7,364 bases of DNA from Muribaculaceae bacterium. Lineage in GTDB: Bacteria > Bacteroidota > Bacteroidia > Bacteroidales > Muribaculaceae. How positions within the stretch are numbered: position 1 is the first letter of the stretch; every line of letters begins with the position of its first letter. The notes under the pieces are model-generated. The model did no database searches, was not told the origin of the DNA, and was given only the letters and a program-made list of their open reading frames with translations. Made by a program: the position numbers and the translations under genes. Shown one piece after another: positions 6,027-7,364 of the stretch. The stretch lies in the NCBI GenBank assembly GCA_009775225.1, contig VSPE01000066.1, forward strand, positions 1 to 7,364, read 5' to 3'.

Positions 6027-6404
6027 TCAGAAAGGAAATTCGTCGTCGCCGCCTACAGGTGCGGGAGGGGGAGGAGGCACTGCGCCGGGAGCAGATGTGG
6101 CAGGAGCGCCGGCAACGGGTGCGGCACCGCCTTCGGGTTCTACGTCGGCACGCCAGCAGCGTATGTCGGTAAACCACTTGCCGTTCCACTCGCGCGACTC
6201 GATGTCGAAGTAGATAGTAGCGGTCTGGCCCACCTGGAGGTTGATTTTGTCGGCATTGTCACCGAAGCAGGTAAAAGCCACCTTGCGGGGGAACTGTCCG
6301 TCGGTGTTTTCGAGCACATATTCTTTCTTCTTCCAAAGGTTACCGGCCTTCGATGTGCCGCTCACCTCGGGAAGTGCGTGGATTATCTTTCCTTTAATTT
6401 CCAT
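6027..6404 (-). CDS. DUF3127 family protein with SSB-like acidic C-terminal tip
   Basis: This 125-residue protein fits the DUF3127 family, widespread in Bacteroidota and thought to be OB-fold-like. Residues 1-87 are the conserved domain: MEIKGKIIHALPEVSGTSKAG, then WKKKEYVLEN (24-33), FPRKVAFTCFGDNADKI (38-54), VGQTATIYFDIESREWNGKWF (58-78) and DIRCW (80-84). Residues 88-118 are a low-complexity Gly, Ala and Pro linker with a run of six prolines. The last residues, GGDDEFPF, match the acidic tip ending in Phe-Pro-Phe or Ile-Pro-Phe by which single-stranded DNA-binding proteins recruit repair and replication partners. Domain, disordered linker and tip copy the SSB layout, so single-stranded nucleic acid binding is a reasonable but unproven inference. 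It has its own promoter at 6431-6460 with a leader of roughly 20 bases. Confidence 0.88.
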   Translation of the reverse strand: MEIKGKIIHALPEVSGTSKAGNLWKKKEYVLENTDGQFPRKVAFTCFGDNADKINLQVGQTATIYFDIESREWNGKWFTDIRCWRADVEPEGGAAPVAGAPATSAPGAVPPPPPAPVGGDDEFPF

Positions 6405-6509
6405 TGAGTCTTTATGATTGTTGTTTGTTGCAAAGGTACGCTTTTTTCCCTAATTTCAAGTAATATTTAAGTCATTTTTTGCGTTAACATATCGAAACAT
6501 TCTTAGCTC
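6405..6509. other. Divergent intergenic region between DUF3127 and nitroreductase genes
   Basis: This 105-base AT-rich gap separates two genes reading outward. The minus-strand promoter is clear (6431-6460). For the plus-strand nitroreductase only a weak candidate is visible: TTG at 6428-6430, a 20-base spacer, then TAATTTCA at 6451-6458, which keeps four of the six fixed -7 positions. No Shine-Dalgarno sequence precedes the ATG at 6510, as is usual in this phylum. Confidence 0.5.
6431..6460 (-). promoter_or_regulatory. Bacteroidota-type promoter for the DUF3127 gene
   Basis: On the minus strand a perfect TACCTTTG (6438-6431) matches the Bacteroidota -7 consensus TAnnTTTG. A TTG (6459-6457, in ACTTGAAA) lies 18 bases upstream as the -33 element. 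Transcription should start several bases beyond, giving a short leader before the ATG at 6404. No other match of this quality was found in the window. Confidence 0.75.
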
Positions 6510-7364
6510 ATGACTCTTATCGAAGCTATCCGTCTACGCCGCTCGGTGCGCGACTACTCCGGCGCCGTACTCACCGACACTCAGCGAGCCGTCGTGCTGC
6601 AAGCTATCAACACCGCCACAGCGCCTTTCGGCCCTGCGCCGCACATAGCTCTCCGCACATTCGACGCCCGTGGGCCACAGCGCCCGGGCACCTACGGCAC
6701 AATCAGCGGCGCCCGCGACTACCTCCTCATGGGATATCACGACACCGACACCGCCGCCCTTGCCGCCGGCTTCGTCATGGAGCGCGTGGTGCTCGAAGCC
6801 ACACGCCTCGGACTCGGTACTTGCTGGATGGCTGCCACCTTCCGCAGCGCCGACTTCGCCAAAGGCGTCGGCGCTCTTCAGTCGGTGCCGCTGCGCATTG
6901 TATGCCCGGTAGGCGAACCGTCAGGCCACAGCAGCCTGCGCCACCGCCTCACATGCATCATGGCAGGCAGCCGCAAACGCAAGCCCTTCGGCGAACTCTT
7001 TTCCGACGGCGACTTCTCCACCCCGCTCTCCCCCGCCGGACGCCTCAGCGAAGCCCTCGAACTGATGCGCCTCGCCCCCTCCTCGCTCAACTCGCAGCCG
7101 TGGCGCGCCCTCGTATCCCCCGACAAAAGCGCAATCCACTTCTACACCAAAGCCAAAGGCGACCTCGCCATGCTCGACCTCGGAATAGGCCTATGCCACT
7201 TCGCCTTAGGCATGGCCGACACCGCCCCCTTCTTCACCGCCGCCGATGCGCCGCAGGCACACGGCCTCCGCTACGCCATATCCGCGAAACTAAGAGGTTG
7301 TTTAAAAACGATTGTTAACGGAAGTGAGTTTTCGGAGAGTAATGACGACAGCAGCAATCATAAG
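6510..7364 (+). CDS. Nitroreductase (TM1586-like), C-terminus apparently replaced by IS sequence; open at window edge
   Basis: Translation from the ATG at 6510 stays open for 285 codons to the window edge. Residues 1-16 (MTLIEAIRLRRSVRDY) carry the RRSVR signature that binds FMN phosphate in nitroreductases. GLGTCWM lies at 101-107, and APSSLNSQPWR at 189-199. In classical NfsB-type enzymes the AP-x-x-x-N-x-QPW motif comes early; its position after the Gly-Leu-Gly-Thr motif fits the TM1586-like nitroreductase family. The enzyme would be a flavin-dependent NAD(P)H oxidoreductase of unknown substrate. Family resemblance ends near YAISAK (residues 255-260), about where such proteins normally stop. 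The following residues (RGCLKTIVNG onward) look foreign, are encoded by more AT-rich DNA from 7294, and lie antisense to a probable transposase end. I infer loss of the native final residues by insertion; whether activity survives is unknown. Confidence 0.8.
   Translation, partial: MTLIEAIRLRRSVRDYSGAVLTDTQRAVVLQAINTATAPFGPAPHIALRTFDARGPQRPGTYGTISGARDYLLMGYHDTDTAALAAGFVMERVVLEATRLGLGTCWMAATFRSADFAKGVGALQSVPLRIVCPVGEPSGHSSLRHRLTCIMAGSRKRKPFGELFSDGDFSTPLSPAGRLSEALELMRLAPSSLNSQPWRALVSPDKSAIHFYTKAKGDLAMLDLGIGLCHFALGMADTAPFFTAADAPQAHGLRYAISAKLRGCLKTIVNGSEFSESNDDSSNHK
7294..7364. mobile_element. Left-hand edge of a probable insertion sequence (IS5-like), partial
   Basis: After CTAA (7290-7293), which fits the YTAR target duplicated by the IS5 group, the sequence becomes GAGGTTGTTTAAAAACG, resembling a terminal inverted repeat. 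Base composition drops abruptly from the GC-rich nitroreductase. A minus-strand frame ends 8 bases inside this edge, as transposase genes often do. The other end and the second target copy lie beyond the window, so the family is only a suggestion. Confidence 0.55.
7302..7364 (-). CDS. Probable transposase C-terminus (partial, runs off the window)
   Basis: On the minus strand a frame entering from the right edge gives 20 residues, ending ITLRKLTSVNNRF, then TAA at 7304-7302 within the putative terminal repeat. The preceding residues are hydrophobic (LMIAAVV). A hydrophobic helix followed by a basic Leu-Arg-Lys-Leu stretch at the very end is familiar from IS4/IS5-type DDE transposases, but 20 residues are too few to prove it. 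The main support is position: stop codon just inside an apparent IS end that interrupts another gene. Confidence 0.45.
   Translation of the reverse strand, partial: LMIAAVVITLRKLTSVNNRF

Noticed and set aside
4598..6172. A long open frame (524 codons) on the plus strand across proS
   Set aside because: It lies antisense to an unmistakable proS, has no recognisable domains, and arises from GC-rich codon bias in the opposite strand.
7342..7364. ATG at 7342 on the plus strand as the start of a new gene
   Set aside because: Only seven codons are visible, and the minus-strand transposase-like end explains this stretch better.

Overview
The window comes from a Bacteroidota chromosome, most likely a gut Bacteroidales with fairly GC-rich genes (Muribaculaceae or Alistipes-like; the exact family is a guess). 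The evidence is a TAnnTTTG-type promoter with an upstream TTG, no clear Shine-Dalgarno sequences, an archaeal/eukaryotic-type prolyl-tRNA synthetase, a DUF3127 protein, and HU-like proteins fused to a membrane segment and a LysM domain.

Seven genes lie on the minus strand and read from right to left. DUF3127 (6404 to 6027) has its own consensus promoter and is followed by a GC-rich hairpin. Next are proS (5926 to 4445), a GT2 membrane glycosyltransferase (4407 to 3418), umuD (3385 to 2921), umuC (2924 to 1641), a stand-alone 92-residue HU-like protein (1630 to 1352), and a 388-residue HU-transmembrane-LysM protein (1359 to 193). From proS to the last HU gene the gaps are 37, 32 and 10 bases plus overlaps of 4 and 8 bases, so these six genes could be one transcription unit. 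It probably ends at a symmetric hairpin with a T-tract at 103-157, inside an AT-rich tail (1-192).

The error-prone polymerase V module (umuD-umuC) is tightly coupled to two HU-fold genes. The second of these looks like a single-pass protein with the HU domain in the cytoplasm and the LysM domain in the periplasm, which suggests a physical link between nucleoid DNA and peptidoglycan. This is the most interesting arrangement in the window. DUF3127 ends in an acidic Phe-Pro-Phe tip like that of single-stranded DNA-binding protein, so DNA metabolism recurs along this stretch.

On the plus strand, divergent from DUF3127, lies a nitroreductase of the TM1586-like type (6510 to the window edge). Its frame stays open, but at about 7290 the sequence changes abruptly. 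A YTAR-type tetranucleotide (CTAA) is followed by a terminal-repeat-like GAGGTTGTTTAAAAACG, and on the minus strand by an open frame that stops just inside that end, like the C-terminus of a transposase. I read this as one end of an insertion sequence, probably IS5-like, that has replaced the last residues of the nitroreductase. Only 71 bases of the element are in the window. No tRNA, rRNA or CRISPR array was seen, and no gene-free stretch exceeds 300 bases.
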